Assembly (NCBI RefSeq): GCF_040412425.1
Contig: NC_089766.1
Coordinates: 20,289,058 to 20,353,057 of the forward strand
Direction of reading: 5' to 3'
Origin: Macrobrachium rosenbergii
Taxonomy: Eukaryota; Arthropoda; Malacostraca; Decapoda; Palaemonidae
Length of the DNA stretch: 64,000 nt
Positions 60,084 to 64,000 of this stretch are shown piece after piece. Position 1 is the first letter of the stretch; each line of letters begins with the position of its first letter. The notes under the pieces were generated by a model that worked only from the letters and a program-made list of their open reading frames with translations, did not search any database and was not told the origin of the DNA. A program made the translations under genes and the position numbers.

Positions 60084-60254
60084 AATTTTCATTTTCATCC
60101 AGAGGATGAACAGACAGTTCAGTAGTGCCTAAAGCTAAGGCATACTCATTGACACCTCCGTCGATTTCATCAACAAAAAGTCTAATGTTTCAGAAAGGAA
60201 TACTTCCACATCCCTATCGCTATAAAAATGGTAAGTGACAGCATTAGCCCATAC

Positions 60255-60258
<4 letters not shown>

Positions 60259-60311
<53 letters not shown>
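60259..60311. repeat. (GA)n microsatellite
   Basis: A GA array complementary to the CT array 180 bp upstream. Confidence 0.95.
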
Positions 60312-60315
<4 letters not shown>

Positions 60316-61729
60316 AAAAAAAATGTTGCAAAGATTTTTACTTCATAAGATTTTCTTCTTCCCTCCTGGCCTTTGGCCTAAATTCTATATTCTATTCCAT
60401 TCTAAACTGACAAGCGGAACCACGAAAGACGAAAAGAAATCCGGGCAGCTTAAACTGTCACCCGTTGTCAGGACCATGATGTCTCCGGGACATCGAATAC
60501 AACATTTGGCGATGACACTTTCCCAGATTATTGGTAGCTAATATTATCTTATCCCTGAGTTCTTGCTATTCCACACGTAGAAATATTTCTATTTGAAATC
60601 TTGTCATTGAATGATGAGAAAGCAATCGTTGATTATTAAAAAGATGTGATTGTGTATTTTTATAGCCTTCATTGTGTTACGTATATTTTGCAATGTTTCA
60701 AATCTGTAGCCCTTCAGATTTTCTAATCTTGTTTTGTAATGTTTTGTTTCTTTTTAAAGCTTACAGAGTTATAAAGTCCCGTCCACACGTCCAGACTTGT
60801 TCGAGGGAAAGCGAGAAATTTGCGCGTTGGCAGAAGACTCGCCGGTGCTGTTAGCCGTACACATGACCGAGGTGTACGTATGTAAATAGAGCGTTTTAAA
60901 CAAAGACGCCAGAATTGTCCGGGGTGAGTTGCGTACATGACTGCCAGGCATACGAAGGTAACAAAGACAGATGCTTTAGTTTTATTCTAAGAAATATTTA
61001 TTGCATATGGAACGAATGAAAAATAATTTTATATTGCTAAAATAACTATATATACTGTACATGAATGGAAACATTTACTGGGACATACAGAAATCATGAT
61101 CATGAGGATTATAATATATCTAACATTGGAATCAAATAAACTTGATACCTATGGGATATATTTTATTCTTACAATGTTCTAGTCTAAGTGTTACTTATTA
61201 CATATAATACTCTTGTTTAACCCGTGTGTACGGTCATTTATTATATGAAATTATGATGCATATTGTCCTTGATCTTCAAGTATTATCTTTTTTTAATTTA
61301 CATTATTTTTTTGTTTTATTTTGTTTACATATATTTTCCTTCTTGTTAATGTTTCTGTTATCACATTCCTTCTCTTATTCGTTCTCCTCCTTGGAATGTT
61401 TTCTCTGTTGGTGCCCTTGAGTCTACAGCATTTTGTTCTAATATTACTACAAGCTAATAATAATAATGGTAAGATAAAACTTTTAAAAAGTCAAACCAAC
61501 TGTGGAGGTTGCAGGGTTGGGTTTTGAAAGATTTTCAGTTCTACCTAATTAACAACGTAAACGAAGGTACAGTCCGATTCATCAGCCCGACGACCCTTTC
61601 TGCTTGTCATTTTCACAGAACAAAGATACCATTAGATATCACTGCTGTTGTTCATGTTATGAACATATGAAGTAATGCCAATATGGATCTGAGTCGAGTT
61701 GTTGAATCAAAGATAATACAGGGTACCCA

Positions 61730-61758
61730 CAAAAAAAAAAAAAAAAAAAAAAAAAAAA
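61730..61758. repeat. Poly(A) run
   Basis: A 28-bp A run next to the mariner-like fragment. Confidence 0.85.
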
Positions 61759-61850
61759 CAGGAAATTTGGCACGGTTTATTTAATTGTTGGAAACAGAAA
61801 ACAGTTGTTGTTAACAGAAACATTGTTAAAACAGAACAAAAACACAGATG

Positions 61851-61960
61851 TTAGATGCGGTGTTCAAAATGATTTCCGTGGGCACTGCACAACGACGCAG
61901 ACGGTAGTCGCCCTTTGGATGACTTCAAGCGGGATATCGTTCCAAACTTCCATCAACAGA
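61851..61960 (-). pseudogene. Tc1/mariner-superfamily transposase C-terminal fragment
   Basis: On the minus strand the end of the frame reads SLCSAHGNHFEHRI followed by TAA (61851-61853). An upstream VWNDIPLEVIQ lies in a shifted frame. The NHFEH-type tail is typical of the C-terminus of mariner-like transposases found in arthropods. It is only a short relic. Confidence 0.5.
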
Positions 61961-62621
61961 GTTTTTGAGGATTTATGTCTGTGACCTCCCTCCTCTGTAA
62001 TTAAAGTTGATGTCAGTGTAAACACGTTGAGATCTGAACTTTTTGAGGGTCATTCGTTAGGTTCAATGAAGTCAGGAGCATTGGTTCTGAACCAGGCATC
62101 AGTGTGTAAAATACATAATGTAAATCTAAAATTTCCTGGTGTTTTGTGGGGGCTCCCTGTGTTAATGCGGTGTCCACGGGCTCTAGACAATTGGATCCAT
62201 CGAGCTAATCTGACACAGAGTGACAGTCGCTTTCTGTTCTTCTGGGTATGAGCATGCATGCTGTAGGCTAATTGTCCTACTGTGCTCACCTCCATCCAGA
62301 CTTTGACTGGCCAGACACGGCCGTGTAGACAACAGACTTTGTTTGTTTGCAGATTTTGTCTGCCAACGGACTAAGCCTCCCAGACAAAGTCTGGTCGCGT
62401 GGACAGGGCCCAAATCTCTTGAAAAATGACGTCTTAGAATGCAAGGAGAGAACAAGGACTATACAAAATAACCTTGAGAGCGAATAGAAGAAGGCGAATG
62501 AAAGAGAAGCTTGTTCCTGCCTCTTTCACCAAGACAAAACTCCATTTGAAAATCTGCTGTCCTGATTTAAACTTTCTTCTTGGTGTTGGAAACGTTGAAT
62601 AATACTGAAGATTCAAGATTT

Positions 62622-62690
62622 CAGTGTGTGTGTGTGTGTATGTTTGTGTGTGTGTGTGTGTGTGTGTGAGTGTGTGTCTCTGTGTGTGTT
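62622..62690. repeat. (GT)n microsatellite
   Basis: An interrupted GT array. Confidence 0.9.
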
Positions 62691-62699
62691 AGTAGGGCT

Positions 62700-63117
62700 T
62701 TAGGAGTTGGAAACAAGTATCTGCAGGTTTTCACTAAAAGTAAATTTTAATTGAGCATTATCATCATTATTATTACTGACATGTTGAATACTTTGGTGCT
62801 CGCTTGCGTTTAAAACAACACAAGTCTCCTGAATGATTGTATAAAACGTCAAGAGAGAGAAAAGGGACACACAAAGGGATTTATTAGCTCAGAGACCAAA
62901 ATTCATTCTGGATAATCCACAAATCTTCTCTTCTAATTGGTCTGAGTCTGACACGTTGATGCCTCATCGGACAATGAATAAGCTTTTGATATTTAAGTTT
63001 TATCTAGAATTGATCTTCACGCTCCATCGTGTAATCAAGAAAAATACTACGTCGAAATTTTCGTCTTCCTAATCTGATCAGGAAACAATGAGCAATAATC
63101 TGAAAACAGAGTTCAGA

Positions 63118-63178
<61 letters not shown>

Positions 63179-63910
63179 GGACCCAAGTGCTGCAGTCCAG
63201 TTATCACCCTGGAAAGCGAACGATTTGCTGATTACATCAGAGACAGAGGAAGGCGTCGGTTTTTTCTCTTTGACTTTTAATCTAATTTGCTCGAACATCA
63301 TGAGATAGGGAGATATACACATTTTTCTTAGGTATTGAAACTGAGAAAATTCCAGATTATCCTCTTGTTTTTTTAAACAAAATCGAACAACTAATCTGAC
63401 TCTCTTTTGCTGTTAACAAGACCCCAGACTTAACCTGAACAATTTCAGGCCTGGTTTCTGCTTCATACTCCACAGAAATAAGAGTTCGACAAGTATTACT
63501 GTATGTCCTGTCGTAATAATGACAGCCTCATCTCCCAAACTGAACAAGGCCAATTTTTACGTTCATGGTAGTAAAACTTTCGTCCAGTTATCCGCTGCCA
63601 TCTAGTATGGAAGGAACGAACTATTTTCAAGCCATTTGCAAATACAATATTTATACCTGGTTGCTGAGTTCTGATGTTGGTTCCACACTATTCATACCAT
63701 TTAATGGCTTTTATATCCCCCTATCGAAAAAGAAATTTCCCTTTCTCTTCTAGAACAAGAGAAATAGCAGTTGGATGACACTGGGTGTGGAATGATGATG
63801 TCCTTTCATTGGAGGAGATCCTTCTGTCTCTTTGGGGAGAGAGGCCGGAAGAGGTTATCGAAGGTAATTAGGTTCAGGGGTCTAATCAGAGGTTCTATTG
63901 GTTTTCTCAT
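62700..63910. other. Non-coding stretch
   Basis: It contains (GA)n at 63126-63174. Short frames show no domain; nothing else is recognised. Confidence 0.35.
63126..63174. repeat. (GA)n microsatellite
   Basis: A pure GA array. Confidence 0.95.
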
Positions 63911-63911
63911 A

Positions 63912-63954
<43 letters not shown>

Positions 63955-64000
63955 TAGATGAAACCTATTCATATGGAACAAGCCTACAGGGGCCACTGAC
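63912..64000 (-). mobile_element. (AAT)n-tailed LINE 3' end, cut by the window edge
   Basis: A (TTA)n array is followed by AGTAGATGAAACCTATTCAT and GGGGCCACTGAC, the same junction as at 57908-58020. It is therefore a second copy of that LINE family in the same orientation; its body continues beyond the window. Confidence 0.8.

Larger units (their letters stand above)
60775..62411. mobile_element. Candidate DNA transposon with terminal inverted repeats
   Basis: The left end reads CCCGTCCACACGTCCAGACT from about 60778. The reverse complement of the right end reads GGCCCTGTCCACGCGACCAG and continues ACTTTGT, matching over about 25 bp with few differences. GGGCCTGTCCACACG-type ends occur in PIF/Harbinger-like elements. 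The interior lacks a matching transposase and holds a mariner-like fragment. The two ends may also belong to two separate miniature elements. AAA flanks both ends, too short to prove a target duplication. Confidence 0.45.

Noticed and set aside
60194..60230. 37-bp microexon between TTTCAG and GTAAGT
   Set aside because: Too short to judge and open in two frames by chance.

Overview
This is eukaryotic, AT-rich, intron-scale DNA with no bacterial-style gene organisation. The mix of content fits an arthropod and, by inference, most likely a decapod crustacean (shrimp, prawn or crab): dozens of long (GA)n/(CT)n and (TA)n arrays, tRNA-derived SINEs, several LINE families, a Penelope-like element, Tc1/mariner and P-like transposase relics, and an LTR element with a SCAN-like Gag. 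No complete host gene, rRNA gene, functional tRNA gene or CRISPR array is visible. Most long open frames are microsatellite translations or transposon relics. The strongest host-gene signals are isolated short exons with good splice sites: a terminal exon at 28831-28941 (minus) with a poly(A) signal at 28715-28720, and an internal exon at 59749-59848 (minus). Weaker exon candidates lie at 39430-39477 (minus), 51084-51160 (plus), 40607-40678 (minus), 40797-40850 (plus) and 20206-20298 (plus).

Layout. 1-5.3 kb: a copy of a ~1 kb duplicated segment (partner at 50.7-51.3 kb), split by a hairpin repeat, then a LINE remnant and a 260-bp fold-back element. 7.7-8.1 kb: a second hairpin-family copy fused to a SINE body. 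10.15-11.95 kb: a degraded LINE on the minus strand. 12.19-13.25 kb: three tandem ~320-340 bp units with tRNA-like promoter boxes, plus an inverted fragment. 13.6-14.5 kb: a very long (TA)n tract. 14.5-15.95 kb: a large imperfect palindrome. 16.2-17.8 kb: a P/THAP-like transposase fragment flanked by two kinds of tandem repeat. 21.26-25.52 kb: a ~2 kb direct tandem duplication. 25.6-30.6 kb: mostly unique sequence, with the best terminal exon. 30.66-31.59 kb: a broken Tc1-like transposon. 32.5-33.9 kb: a self-complementary compound microsatellite, a Penelope-like GIY-YIG domain and a SINE. 34-42 kb: microsatellites and weak exon candidates. 42.05-47.42 kb: an LTR, primer-binding-site-like sequence, long leader, broken gag and a protease ORF without polymerase. 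49.6-50.35 kb: a ~740-bp palindrome that appears Penelope-derived. 52.6-58.25 kb: hairpin repeat, SINEs, an RLE-type LINE 3' end and a second LINE family. 60.77-62.41 kb: a candidate DNA transposon with matching termini around a mariner-like fragment. The window ends in a second copy of the (AAT)n-tailed LINE.

The sequence works mainly as a mosaic of transposable elements. The most unusual items are the two large palindromes, the tandem SINE-like satellite, the truncated Gag-protease ORF with an extra zinc knuckle, and the 2-kb tandem duplication. All identifications come from reading the sequence; no database search was possible.
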